Positions 1-11,728 of a stretch of 64,000 nucleotides of DNA are shown here, piece by piece (positions within the stretch are counted from its first letter, which is position 1; the number at the start of each line of letters is the position of its first letter). Source of the stretch: Otatea glauca (Eukaryota; Streptophyta; Magnoliopsida; Poales; Poaceae); contig CM070723.1 of NCBI GenBank assembly GCA_036346275.1, positions 47,446,743 through 47,510,742 of the forward strand, given 5' to 3'. The translations under genes and the position numbers were made by a program. The notes beneath the pieces were generated by a model that worked only from the letters and a program-made list of their open reading frames with translations, was not told the DNA's origin and did not search any database.

Positions 1-624
1 CAGATAGGGTCAAAATCGGCAGTCCAAGATCAACAAGATACAATTGGATAACGGATCAAGATATGTGGAAACAAAACAGGTTGTTAAGGAAAGCACCCTC
101 CAAATAGAGGCCGATACGGATTCTATTCCTAACGTGTTGTACCAGGACTCTATTGGCCAATGGCTATAAAAGAGGTCTAGAGGTGATCAGAAAAGCTGCC
201 CAGAGCCAACCAACCAATTCGTGTCTACTTTTCATCTACTTTTCTGTCGACTAGGAGTAGTTCTTGTAATTTAGTCTTTGTAATTCGATCTTGATCAATA
301 AAGTTGCGCATCGCCGATTGTTGATCTTCTTCAAATTACACCCGTGTTTGATTTATTTCGATTTTGTTGCGATCGCCTTCTTCAGAATCGATCTGCCTTT
401 ATCCTCTGATTAGCCTTAATCGGCTAGTTGGACTTACCCTGTTACTTTGATCTTAATCGGCTTCAAGCTGATTGAGTCTAAGCCGATTGATCGTTACGAT
501 CGGCTTGTAGTGAATTTTATATTTTTTACCTTGTCGGTTCTGAGTCAAATCGTGGCATACTCGAACCGGTGTTAAATGCGGTGTCTGCTTGTCGAAACCC
601 TACATCAAGTTTTTGACGTCAACA
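1..624 (+). repeat. Left LTR of the Tat derivative (5' end outside window)
   Basis: Nearly identical to 3397-4025 apart from scattered substitutions and small indels, for example near 340-350 and 540-590. It ends in the CA at 623-624. The sequence just after it, a tggcacgcccggtggg-like stretch, is the probable primer-binding site; I could not assign its tRNA. Confidence 0.85.
165..302 (+). promoter_or_regulatory. LTR TATA box and polyadenylation signal
   Basis: TATAAAAG at 165-172 is followed about 130 bases later by AATAAA at 297-302, the order expected for promoter and poly(A) signal in an LTR. The same pair recurs in the right LTR (about 3561 and 3693) and in the LTR at 32212 (about 32420 and 32550). 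Confidence 0.65.
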
Positions 625-651
625 CACTTTTGGCACGCCCGGTGGGACTAG

Positions 652-2407
652 ATGGCAGCGTCAAGGAAATCAATTCCACCATCCGATCTCAACGTCGAAG
701 CTATAATCGTCCCAACGATGGACGATTTAACGACAGAACAACGTAGAGAAATCGAAGATCGAAAAGATGCTCTAGAAGAGATGATGCTGAATTGCTATCA
801 AAAGACTAGATGTGGCGTCACTCAAAAGACTGCTTTGCCGACAGTCAATGCCCTTTGCAATGCAGGCATCACAGATGGTCCGGTAAGTTCATACCTACCC
901 GTTCAAGCCGAATTATCGACTCTGATTAATCAATCTATACATCACGCGCTGGTAAACCAATCATCGGCTCTTGTTACAATGCTGAAGCCGATGATTGCGA
1001 ATATTGTGAAGACAATCGCTCAAGAATTGGCATCATCTGGGAGTCTGCTTGACCCGATGCAAGCTCTGCCAAGCTATCCTGCTTTTTCAATAGCGCAAAA
1101 TACGCAGAGTACGTCAGCCGATCCTAAACCATCGGCTATAGCTTCACCCCTAACCATGATGCCGACTCAACCTACCATCATATTACCGCGAGACTCACGC
1201 CCTAGCGGGGTCACACATTATCAGGCATACACTGATGCCGCTAAACTGAACGTGTCGGCCATCTTGCCGCCGTCAGCCCCGTTTAATGTTTTCCCGCGAT
1301 CGGTTCCACAGCCAGTTGAGGTTAATAGATATCCTCTACATCAACAGCCAATTCTGCTTCTACATCAACAGCCGATTCTGCTTCAGAATCCGGCTCCTCA
1401 TAAGGTTGTCACCTACACAGAACCTTTCGTCCCATTGCCGGAGCCACCCATTAGGAGATACAATGGGTACGACCAGGCCGCACAATATCCATCGGCCAAA
1501 ACAAATCGGCAGCCCGAGTTTGCGCTCGGGGGGCAGGGTGCTAATTATGATGGTAATTGGCAGAACCCAAACACTTGGTCGGCTGGTGATGTTAACTGGG
1601 CTGACCAAATTTCCGTCGTACTGCGTGATCAGTTTGGATTACAACCTAAGGGTAAAGTCATCGGGTATAGAAAGCCGTATCCGGATTATATAGATCGCAT
1701 GCAATATCCACATGATTTTAAAGTTCCTAATTTTGCCAAATTTTCTGGGAATAATTCAGTCATGACCTTAGAGCACGTCGGACGCTTTATCGCTCAGTGT
1801 GGCAAGGCAGCTCAGTCCGACGGGCTGAAAATTAGATTATACCCCTTGTCTTTATCGGGAACTGCTTTCACTTGGTTTACTAGTTTACCTCCAAATTCGG
1901 TTCATTTTTGGAACGATTTGGAAAGCCGATTCCATGAGTATTTTTCTGGAACTCAAGATTTCAGATCTAAGTTCTGTCCAACAGAAGACTGGGGAATCGG
2001 TAAATGATTATGTTAAGAGATTCAGAGAAGTGAGAAATAGGTGTTTTAGTGTTACCCTGCCTGATAATCAGTTGGTCGATTTAGCTTTCCAGGGGCTGAT
2101 ACCTCCATTAAGAGAAAAATTCGGCGGGCAGGAATTCACCAATTTAAGTCATCTCTTACAGCGAGTATCGGCTCAAGAAAGCCGTTTCTCCGATGATAAC
2201 GGCTTCAAAGATGAATTGAAGAATAACAAAGACAAGATACAATCGGCTATAAAGGATGACCAACTAAAATTTGCAGAAGAGCCGACGATGCAGCTGGACG
2301 CTGATCCTTTTTCAATTAACATGGTTCATTGCTCTAAAAAGAAGGAAAAGCCGACACAAGATGCAGAGCCTAAGGATCAAATTCATATATCATCGGCTAT
2401 AAAATGA
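652..2407 (+). pseudogene. gag of the Tat element, frameshifted
   Basis: An open frame from ATG at 652 runs 451 codons to 2007. The reading then continues in another frame (about 1934-2407), so one small indel near 1950-1990 breaks gag. The N-terminal 300 residues are low-complexity and rich in Pro, Gln and Ser. Residues around 360-440 look like a retrotransposon gag capsid domain (a FAKFSG start, then LYPLSLSGTAFTWF). The second frame continues the capsid (VNDYVKRFREVRNRC). Decayed sequence at about 2580-2720 matches the post-capsid region of the relative at 24.2-24.4 kb. I expect no full-length Gag from this copy. Confidence 0.8.
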
Positions 2408-3377
2408 CACGTCAGTCGATGTACAATAAAATTCTAATGGCAATAAGACACTCATGATTCTTGTTGGCTCTATACAAATAAAAGCCGACCGTGAAGGAAA
2501 TTTTTAAAACAATCACACCAAAGAGTTATCGGTGAGAGAGCATTGCCACACGTAGCGATCTGAGTCGAAGCCCACTTTTTCCCAACTACTAGCAAAATAT
2601 GAAAGAAGGAATGAAAGGCCACGACGAAGTCCTCCACATCGGTCGGTTAATGAATATCGCTAAGCGGCCTGAAAGAGCTCACTAACGTTGCCCTTTTGGC
2701 AATTTTGTTGGGAGAGGGATTAGCTTTGCCATCACCAAACACATGTCCGATGCGGTATTACCAGTCAAGGTGATAGCGGCGATGGTCGGCTAAAGATAGA
2801 ATTTCTAAGCCGACCATAAGTCGAAAACAAGACCAAGATGAAGGGTCTAACAACTGCGGCTAGTATGGATCATTAGGAAAAATATGTAAGTCGATCGAAC
2901 CAAAGCGAGATGGTGTCCTCGTGTTTAAGCCGATCACAAAGAAGAAGACTTGAGCGACTAAGGACCCAAGAGATGAGGAAGCTAAACAAGAAAAGCGAAG
3001 GATAAAACTTTTAATGAGCTTCATCCGATTAAGATTGCGAGAAAAGAGTGGAGGAAGAAAAAACCGGATTCGGCCAATGATTTTTGTTCGACGAAGCCGA
3101 TCTAGTCTGGAAAATCATACCACGCGTCAGCTCGTGATAGCCGATTTGGTAAGGGATCAACGTGGGATCGTGTAGTGTGCATCGGTTTGTCCAAGGTACT
3201 GGTTAGGTCTTGATTGGCTAAAACTCAAATACGAATATACGAGTTGGCCGATTACCGACCTGAAAGCCAAATTAACTCGATGCAGTTAAAAATTTGGCTA
3301 TGATAAGAAAATATGTTTAAGCCGATGATGAAATTTTTTGAAAGATAACATGTTATCTCCCAAAAATAGGGGGCATA
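2408..3377 (+). other. Non-coding remainder of the Tat derivative
   Basis: No usable reading frame. About 2580-3078 aligns with decayed gag-end sequence at about 24190-24690 of the related element. From about 3080 the sequence jumps to material matching the end of integrase near 28520, then to material matching about 28760-28800, and finally to the purine tract before the LTR (32150-32210 in the relative). The GCCGAT/ATCGGC hexamer is frequent throughout. Confidence 0.65.
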
Positions 3378-4025
3378 TGTTTGCACCAAAATTTGGCAGA
3401 TAGGGTCAAAATCGGCAGTCCAAGATCAACAAGATACGATTGGATAACGGATCAAGATATTTGGAAACAAAACAGGTTGTTAAGGAAAGCACCCTCCAAA
3501 TAGAGGCCGATACGGATTCTATTCCTAACGTGTTGTACCAGGACTCTATCGGCCAATGGCTATAAAAGAGGTCTAGAGGTGATCAGAAAAGCTGCCCAGA
3601 GCCAACCAACCAATTCGTGTCTACTTTTCATCTACTTTTTTGTCGACTAGGAGTAGTTCTTGTAATTTAGTCTTTGTAATTCGATCTTGATCAATAAAGT
3701 TGCGCATCGCCGATTGTTGATCTTCTTCAAATTACACCCCAGGTTTGATTTATTCTGATTTTGTTGCGCATCGCCTTCTTCAGAATCGATCTGCCTTTAT
3801 CCTCTGATTAGCCTTAATCGGCTAGTTGGACTTACCCTGTTACTTTGATCTTAATCGGCTTCAAGCTGATTGAGTCTAAGCCGATTGATCGTTACGATCG
3901 GCTTGTAGTGAATTTTATATTTTTTACCTTGTCGGTTACAGGTCAAATCGACTGGCACGCTCTGAACCCGGTGTTCGTCTGGTGTGCTGCTGTCGAAACC
4001 CTACATCAAGTTTTTGACGTCAACA
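3378..4025 (+). repeat. Right LTR of the Tat derivative (648 bp)
   Basis: Starts TGTTTGCACC and ends GTCAACA, directly after a polypurine tract. It contains a TATA box and AATAAA. The flanking 4026-4030 is gatcc; the matching target-site copy lies left of the window. Confidence 0.88.
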
Positions 4026-6300
4026 GATCCTATGTCCAAATTTTGACTTATTTACCAAGAAAATCAGTTAAATGTTAGACATTCCCATAAATTTAAACTC
4101 GATCGTTGTTCCAGAAAAGAAATTCCAGTAGGAAAATGAAGATTGCAACAACTGAGTTTCGCTTAATTATGGCCCAACTTGCATGCTTAGTCTTCCAACA
4201 ATAAAAGCCATTTGCTGGGCCAACCCAATCATACGGCGTACATGGGCCGGGCTGCCAACGGATTGAACTTTCAAGATTTCGAATTAATACTCTTCTCTCC
4301 CTCAACCAAAAAAAAAAGAACACTTCTGTGTAACAAGTTCCCATCAGTTGATGTATTGTAAGGAATCAGGGTGGCTATTATTCACTGTGTTAGTTCAATT
4401 CATTCATATGATTTGGTTCTCTCTCTCTCTGCATGTTTATTCTCCAAAATTGCATAGAATGAGCAAAAGACATCAATATGAGTGGAAATTCAGAAACATA
4501 TAGCTCAAAACAACTGATCAGGTGCTGAGGTTTTCCCCTTCATCTTGGAAGGCAAGCTTCTGATCTAAACATGCCAGCATGCAACCTTGATTATTATTAT
4601 TATGATTATGATTATGCATCCTGAAGCTCCACCCTCCAGTGCCGGTACAGAGGAATAAGCGCATACCTATATTAATTGCATCACATGTACATCAAATGAC
4701 TGAATAATTTACTACTATAAAGTATTGTGCTTAAATGTCATCAAGGGTAATTCATCAAAGAAAATTATGCTCTGTTTGCCATTTCTCTGACAGACTAGTC
4801 GCTGCCACAAGAAGATGACAAATGTTTAGTCTTCCAATTGCTTTTCAAGAGTAGATATTTCCTTAAAAAAGTAAGAAACTGCTGCAATTTGCAAAGCATG
4901 TGCATTGAAAAACCTCAAAAACTCCAGATTCGGCAGTATTTACTGTCATATTGCGTGTTACTAACTTAATAACTACTAGTAGTACTTTTGACAGTCGTGA
5001 TTGTCAGCTTCATGTTTTCCATCTGCAGAGAATATGTTCATCATCGACATGCTTTGACAACATCCCCCCATGTGGTGTTGACGAAATGCACATCCAATGC
5101 TGAGGTCAATGGTCAATACTCCCTCACATTCAGTTGTTCATCTGACCTGTATGAATTCAGTAGAGTCATTGCATAATTTGTTGTAATCTCAAGTCAAGTC
5201 ATGAAGCCAACAGAAAATTTTGCATGGCATTATTGCCAGTTTGCCTGACGGTAATGTTCATCCGCCGGGCGTTTTGAGCCGTTTCTGAAGCTTCCGCGTT
5301 ACATCGACGAGCCGAGCATGGAGTAAGCAGATGCAGATGAATGCAGACGCTGCCAACATTTCCTCCCATGTTTTAGAAACACGTGGATGGGTTCAAAACA
5401 TGTGAGTTCTCCACTGAGGAAGTTCAAAAGTAGGCATGGTCGGTAGTCAATTTTTCTCGAGTCCTCCTGAGAGCTCCACGCAAAGACGGTGTGCTCGGAA
5501 GTCCGATCACCGGAAGCTCATGTTGTGGCCTGAGACTTATTTCCTTTCTTTTCTTTTGCTACATTCAACACCAAATTATCAAAAATTAGGCTGCGAGGAA
5601 TTAATCCGATTACGAATTGAGTAGTGAATAACTGTTCTATTTCAGTCTTATGTTGATCCATACAGCCGGTCCAATTGTTCAGCAGCCTTACACGAGCGTG
5701 TTTGCCCATCTTTCTTAGACATACACGCCTTTGTATGTCCGTAATTATTTCTAAAAAGAATTGTCACGTAAAATTCGTACCTTCTGTTTCTTTTTTTATT
5801 ATTTGTAACAGGTAGTATCGTCTTGCAGGAGGTGCATGTCCAAAAACGTCCGCATAAACACTAGAAAAAATACGCATGAAAACCCGACAGCAATCCAAGA
5901 AGTGCTGTAGACACTAGACAGTCGCCTTTGCATAGGTCGAAAAGTAAAAAAAAAAGGGACATCCATTCCCTTCCCGAGGAGATCAACGTGGCTGTCGACC
6001 AAGCCTGATCCTTGTCTTTTTCGTGATTTTTTTGCTACGCGTACGCGGAGAGCTGTCAGGAAGCTCCAAGGCTCATTGCTTCGTGTACATAGTTGGTGTA
6101 CCAGAGGAATGGCCGTTTATTGCCTGGTTCACACAGATTTGTTCCAGTAAATTCAGAATTTCTTCCACATGGTGACTATGAAGTATGACTGTCCACTGCT
6201 GGATTGAGACATGAAATTTTCTGTATGGAAGTCAATATGTGTGTTGTTTTTGCATAGCTCAATTTGAAGGACAACTCTTTTAGTGATCGACAAGATGTCC
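4026..6300. other. Intergenic stretch with no recognised gene
   Basis: AT-rich sequence with only short reading frames that lack a recognisable domain. It holds one microsatellite (4591-4616). I see no RNA gene and no clear transposon ends here. Confidence 0.5.
4591..4616. repeat. ATT/ATG trinucleotide microsatellite
   Basis: About four ATT units followed by imperfect ATG-ATT units; a simple repeat. Confidence 0.8.
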
Positions 6301-6329
6301 GCTGCATGGTCCCTTGAGAAGAAGCAACA

Positions 6330-6447
6330 TAAAGATCTAAGGCTTTATTATTGATTTATTTTCATCTATGTAATAATATTCTGCAAAAGGTTGTCAATGA
6401 CAAGACCGCCACTACATTATGGTTGAAGTTGGAGTATCCAAGGTTGA
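6330..6447 (+). pseudogene. Fragment of a Ty1/copia gag
   Basis: The translated stretch contains ILQKVVNDKTATTLWLKLE, which resembles the conserved block of copia Gag (leucine-rich, T-A-x-x-L-W-x-x-L-E). It stops being recognisable where the reversed gypsy LTR remnant begins, near 6450. It lies on the same strand as the copia polymerase fragment at 10060, so both could be remains of one element. Confidence 0.5.
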
Positions 6448-7811
6448 TATCAATATTGCCTACCTCTACCTTACGGATTTTAAGGTTGATATTTACGTAT
6501 TTATCAAGAAAGTTCCATGCAACAAGTAGAAATATCCACTAATACCCATAATATAGCTATTTTACAGAAAGTACACGCATGTATACATAAATTAAGTGAA
6601 ATAATAGAATTAATATGATCAAAGGAGAGGTGCTGGCTTGCTCATTGAATTCTTGAGCTTGTTCTGGGTTGACGAGAAGGGTTTCCGGAATATCAGTGTC
6701 TACACGCAAAACATTGTAAAGCAATAATAATAATCCAATGAATTCAAATAGAGACCAAATCAAAATATTTTTGTAGATTCCGAATGATCATGATAAAAAA
6801 AATTAAAACTGGTTTAACTCAATTTGGAGTTTATTTGCAAACGTTATGAGCATTTGAATTTAAATCGGCTAAAAATTCCCTAAAATGGAAAAAGAGGGGT
6901 GATGTTGAAAGTGTATTTCTAGAGACTACACTTCTTAATAGAGAAAGGGTATTCTCTACTGAATTGAAAATGCATTTCATGTTTTTGGGGATTTTTCTTT
7001 TCTTTTACAGAGGCTGTCAAGCGGGGTCCATTTGTCAGTGTTTTACTAATTTCTCAGAATAATTGACAGGTGAGGTCTACATGTCAGCGACTCATAACTA
7101 AGTACCAGTTTAACTTAAAATCGAGATATTAATTTTTTTCCTGGGCCACATGTGACTTAGTTTTTACACTCGGTTTTAAAAATAAAAACTAGCGTGTGGG
7201 GCCAGCTTGTGAGTGAGTGAGAGAGGGATGTGAGTGCCTGACAAGTAGGGCCCACTTGTCATCGACTCAAAAAAATGCGACGGCTCGGATGAGGTTGGCG
7301 GCTACGAATGGAGGCAAGTTTTGTGGGTCTAAGGCCTAGGATAGCAAAAGGAGGAGGGGAAGCTCGGGGAGTGGTTGACGGTGGCCCGGGATGGCCAGAG
7401 AGGGCTGGCGGTGAAGCTCTGCGGTAGCAGCCATGGTAGTTAGTGGAAGAGGGTGAGCTAGTGTGATGGTGCAAAATTGACTGAGGAGAAAGCACCAAGA
7501 AGGTGATAGAGTTCTGTTTTGAGGGTTGATGGCAGTGGTAGCTCACCGTGGAGGTCTAGCGTCGACGATCATGATGGAGGAACAAGATAAACGAGACGAC
7601 GACGCTCTCAGCGAGTTGAGCTGCAAAGGAGGGAATGTGATCAAGGTACCCTAAGGATGCTTCAACCTGACGGGATTTGAGAATGTCTCACCAGGGGAAG
7701 GAATTGAGCTAGCTCACGATGGCAATGGAGCTCCTCAGAGGGCAATGGCGCTAGGAGCTTGGAGGTAGAGCGATAGAGGGAGTGCATGAGGTGGAAGATG
7801 ACCAACGGGCC

Positions 7812-7819
7812 CTTTTATA
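7812..7819 (-). promoter_or_regulatory. Probable LTR TATA box
   Basis: On the minus strand this reads TATAAAAG inside the GC-rich block of the LTR remnant, a position equivalent to the TATA box at 37413 in another gypsy LTR. Confidence 0.45.
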
Positions 7820-8685
7820 GGTGTACGATGAGTCTTTGGGCTCAGGCCTGTGAGCAAGGTGCCGTGGCCAAGCGAGTAAGGACAGTGGCGTGGCAAGGAC
7901 TTTAGCTTTTTCGGCGGTTTTGTTGCGCACACAGGGTGTCAAGGGTGGTGGCGATGGTAAAGGGAGGTGATGGGTCGGCAGAGTCAGGTGTCGAGGTAGT
8001 GAGGGCAGAGCTTGGAGGATGGGACTGGGAAATGGCGCGCGTCCCAACTGTTGTCACGGCATGGATAGCATGAGGTGGCTCGGAGGGTGCTGATGATGAA
8101 GGCTGGTAAGGGGGCGACGACATGATGGCCAAGCTCTGGGTGCTCGCATGGTCTGGCTCACGAGCTGTCATGGCCTGGGCATGAACGGCGTGGCGTGGGC
8201 ACAGTCTGGATGCGAGCCAGCTAGGGGAGTGGCTGACACGCAGGCCCGACGTGTTGGAGATAAGGCAAGAGAGTGGAGCCGTGAAGGGAAAACGTATTTT
8301 GCCAAAATATGCCTTCTCACTAGAAAAGACGGGTTTTGGGCCAGGCGCTTTCCTTCTTCAGATTTCAAATCAATTTAATTAAGATTTTAGTTGTGGCTAG
8401 ACATTTCTGTAATTCGTAGAAGTACCAAACTGACCCCAAAATTTATGATTTTTTTGGGTGTTCTTGAGATAGTACTGATGTTTCTATAAAAAATTTCCAG
8501 CTCTAGATTTCTTCAAAAATTCATTTAGTGCTTCCAAAAATAGCAACCCAGCTCTAAAATTCATAATTTTTTTTGGATAGGTAATTTGGATTACCTAGAG
8601 CCTAAATAAATTATTTTGGGACTTTGAGTGGTTTTAAAATTCAAAATTTAAATTCATAAGGGTTGGATAGAAAATGAAAAATGTA

Positions 8686-9915
8686 TCTCTACTACTTCTA
8701 ATTAGGAGTTGGTGGCGGTCCGTTCTCCTCCAGAGCAGCTGATCTATTGGATTTAGCACGAATGGTTGAAATGGAAGGAGATTGTTACATAGTTTGCAGT
8801 TTATTTGGCCAACAAATTTTCAAAATTTTGAATCGGTTTAGTTTAAAACGTTAGCCGCATCGATCTCGACTTGATGTTAGAAAAGAAAATAACAGAATCA
8901 ATTAGGATGTATGAACGTTTTACCTTGTCGAATTGCTTGAGTTGCTGGAGCTCATCCTCGCTCTTATTCTTGAGCTTGGCGCGATCTCGCGTGAAGCTCT
9001 GGGCGATACGAACTCGTCGACTATGTCCCAGAGCCACTGGTTGGGAAGCTGCATATTGACGACGCCGTGGAAGATGACGCTGAATACGTTGTAGTAGTTG
9101 TTCCACGACTCGATCGGCGCGGTGGCTGGCGGTTAGCTGGCATAAACGCGCGTAGGTGTGGTGGTACCAGAGCTCGTGATAGAGGAGGAGGAAGATGTGG
9201 TCGCTTTCGCAACAGGGAGTGATGGTCTTGGCGGAGGGCCAGGGCGCATCACGGAAGAGGCGATCCGAGAGGCGCTGGAAGCCGCTCTCGTACATCTGGT
9301 GGATCTTGTAGATGTTCTTGTCATGTATGTACCGGTACAGGTGCACGACGAACGTCTTCGCTGAGTCCAACATGTAGCTGGGATCGTACGCGTTGGCCCA
9401 GCCGTGCGACGGTGATGCGTCGTCCTCCCGGTCGTAGGGTGACACCATGGTGAGCAGGGGATTGCTTGGGGTTCGGGGGTTGCAGCAGTGGCGTACGGGT
9501 CGGAAGCTAGAAGCATTGCGTTTAAAGTGGGGTTTTTGCGGGCTGGTGCTTGCAGCCTCGCGGACCTGGGAAAGGGCGGTATGACAATCAGCAGGGCTCT
9601 ATGGACCGTGAGATTTCGCGTTTTCGGTTGGCTCATCCAGTGCTATTTCCGCACGCACCAAACAAACCTGTGTATTTACCCCACATGGGAAAAACGCTAG
9701 AGCCAGATTGAGCCGCGTCACCATCTGATCAGAAGCATGCGGACGGTGGCGGCTCACCAGTACGCGGAATTTTTATGATTTAATGAATTGATTTAAACAT
9801 TCAACCATTGCACATTCAGAGTGAACAGTATCATTCAGACAGAATTAGTGCTCTTTGCAAATAATTTTTTGATCGCAAATTGAGTTTTCGTTGCAACGCA
9901 CGGGCACATGACTAG
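8686..9915 (+). mobile_element. Non-autonomous Helitron carrying an eIF3L fragment
   Basis: The left end TCTCTACTACT is the classic plant Helitron 5' start. The right end has a perfect palindrome, CGTTGCAACG (9889-9898), then 13 bases, then CTAG at 9912-9915. The element sits between A (8685) and T (9916), the AT target typical of Helitrons, and has no inverted repeats or target duplication. It carries no Rep/helicase gene, so it would need enzymes in trans. Its cargo is the promoter side, first exon(s) and part of an intron of eIF3L on the opposite strand. Confidence 0.75.
8924..9448 (-). pseudogene. EIF3L: Captured 5' fragment of translation initiation factor eIF3 subunit L
   Basis: From ATG at 9448 the product matches the N-terminal part of plant eIF3L, a PCI-domain subunit of the eIF3 complex. 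Diagnostic blocks are FVVHLYRYI, QMYESGFQRLSDRLF, DAPWPSA, LLYHELWYHHTYARL and, later, KLKNKSEDELQQLKQFDK. A small insertion near 9110-9116 shifts the frame; the block with NQWLWD lies in another frame before the first frame resumes. The coding part ends at 8924 with a consistent splice donor (GT at 8923-8922). Family members are over 500 residues, so this is a truncated copy inside a Helitron, not a working gene. Confidence 0.8.
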
Positions 9916-10059
9916 TTTTCTTTAAATGCTAAAAATTCTGAAAAAGCCAAAAACTTTAGAAAATCCACAGTAAATGTAGGGAAATAATTTGGAATCTCAT
10001 TACTTATTCTATGGAAAACTTTGATATGTTACAGTTTTGTAGAACCTTTAACTTATTTG

Positions 10060-10949
10060 GAAATTATCTCTTCTAACAATTCAGAAAGATGAACTGTGGT
10101 TATGCATGATGAGATGAAATCTCTCGAGAAGAATGACATTTAGGAGTTAGTCAAGTTGCTAATTGAGAAGAGGGCTATTCACTACAAATGATCTTCAAGA
10201 AGGAGAAAAGCGTTTCACCAACAAAAGATGTTAGTTACAAGGCAAGGCTCATTGCTAAAGGATACAGCCAAATTCTAGATATTGATTTCACATATATCTT
10301 ATCCCCAGTTGTGAAGTATAGTTTTATTCGTAATTTAATCAGCATTGTGGTTATGAATGATTATGAGATTGAGCAATTGGATGTGAAAACAACATTCTTA
10401 CACATGGAATTAGAGGAAGACATTTATATGGAGCAGCTGAGAAGTTTCATTGTTCCAAGAAAGGATAATTTTGCTTGTAAGTTGAAGAAATCTTTTTATG
10501 GTTTGAAGAAATTACCTAGCCAATGGTACAAGAGATTTGAATTCTTTATGATTTCTTAGGATTTTAAAAGATCTGATTATGATAGTTGTGTTTATTTTAA
10601 GACCGTCAATGGTTCAGCTATTTACTTGCTCCTATGTATCGATGATATGTTCATTGTTGCAAAAGAAAATTCAAAATTGAAGGAACAATTAAGAATTGAA
10701 TCATTGACTATATTTGAGGTATCATTGACTAAGGTGACATTAAAATTAACAAGATAAGTAATCATGATAATCCTGCTGATATATTGACAAAGCTAAGTCC
10801 TACCACTAAGTGTGTGGTTTACTCAAACTTAGTTGGTATGACTCACTAGTCCTTTGGACTTTCAACACATAAGGTGTTTATGCTGATCTGTTTCGAGAAG
10901 ATTCGCATTTTATCTTGGCTGCATGATGAATTCATCTCAAGATGGGGAT
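10060..10949 (+). pseudogene. Ty1/copia reverse transcriptase fragment
   Basis: The frame at 10188-10559 shows copia RT landmarks: KARLIAKGYSQ, then LDVKTTFLHMELEEDIYMEQ, then KLKKSFYGLKKLPSQWY. A stop follows and the next part (YLLCIDDM-like, near 10630) is in another frame. From 10740 only short pol traces remain. The last bases (gatgggga) before 10950 look like a polypurine tract. Several stops and indels rule out a functional product. Confidence 0.75.
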
Positions 10950-11165
10950 TGTTGAGTTTGAGTACGATACAAATTCGTTTCTTAGTGTAACTCAGAGTTT
11001 TACTCGTATATGAAGTTTTTCGTGTACCCTATGAATATGCCCATGTAGTTCATAAGGTAGAGGAAGAGTTTTAGTAAACATCTTCTCATTTAATGATATT
11101 CGCTTTTGTGTACCCGTGATTTTTCTATAAAAAGCTTTTTATGTAAAATTTCTGTCTTCTATTCT
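10950..11165 (+). repeat. Start of a copia LTR following the RT fragment
   Basis: Begins TGTTGAG right after a purine tract. It contains a GTGTACCCGTG stretch common in plant copia LTRs and a TATAAAA at about 11126. The LTR end was not found, so the right boundary is approximate. Confidence 0.5.
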
Positions 11166-11726
11166 TATTTTTCTGTGCATTACTGGCAACACACCATTTG
11201 AAAGTACCAACATTTGTGTACAGTGGCTTTATCAACTTCGGCATGGCACATGCTTCTCTATTTCTGCGGTATTTGTTCCACGTGGTGTACTGGAGCGATG
11301 ACTGTTTAAGCTTTGCTGATGGTTTTTCAAGCTCTCTGAATGGATGCCTGTACTGTATAACGTGACCTACTGCTGCTATCGTCGTCATTTGAGGTTTGCT
11401 GGCTTCCTGCTTGTGCTTCACATCTCAGATTAACATTGAAGTACCGATTACTAAAGAAAACAAAAGGGTATCACTGAATGAGTTATTGTCTATTAAAATT
11501 TGTAACTCAACAACATATATACTGAAATGTGCTTTTTATTATGACTTTTTTTGTCTTAATTCTGACTGTATAAAAGTTTTTTTAGTTTTTTTTTTCACAA
11601 ATGCTACTGAGAAAACATAAAAGCTGAGTGTCCAATGATGAAAAACCAATGTTCCAGTGTTTTTCATAGGTCAGATGGATTGAAGATACACACCTGCATG
11701 CAGATAGTGGTTAACGGTGTAGTACG
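11166..11726. other. Stretch with no recognised gene
   Basis: Short reading frames on both strands, none with a recognisable domain; probably the degraded remainder of the copia LTR plus intergenic sequence. Confidence 0.4.
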
Positions 11727-11728
11727 TA

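Larger units (their letters stand above)
1..4025 (+). mobile_element. Tat-type Ty3/gypsy retrotransposon, deletion derivative without pol
   Basis: Two direct repeats bound this element. Base 1 matches base 3397, so the left LTR lacks only about 19 bases, cut by the window edge. The right LTR runs from TGTTTGCACC at 3378 to the final CA at 4025. A purine tract (aaaaataggggg) lies just before the right LTR. The inside holds a gag reading frame and a short non-coding tail, with no protease, reverse transcriptase or integrase. Alignment by eye with the related element at 24119-32884 shows that the segment matching 24.68-28.52 kb is missing, as is the antisense-gene segment. I infer a non-autonomous derivative that would depend on a complete relative for enzymes. 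Confidence 0.85.
6455..10033 (-). repeat. Reversed gypsy LTR remnant, interrupted by a Helitron
   Basis: Sequence around 6495-6640 (tttacagaaagta, then atgatcaaaggagaggtgctggct) aligns with 45160-45310 in the solo LTR at 43716-48815, in the same direction. A GC-rich block at about 7260-8330 and AT-rich sequence after it match the general layout of those LTRs. The end, gatatgttaca at 10023-10033, is the expected reversed TGTAACAT start. The left part of the LTR is missing. The Helitron at 8686-9915 splits it. Confidence 0.6.

Noticed and set aside
1286..1693. Alternative frames inside gag
   Set aside because: Out-of-frame shadows of the gag frame at 652-2007.
7259..8368. Pro/Ser-rich frames on both strands
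   Set aside because: They overlap one another in a GC-rich LTR block and show no conserved domain or splice pattern.
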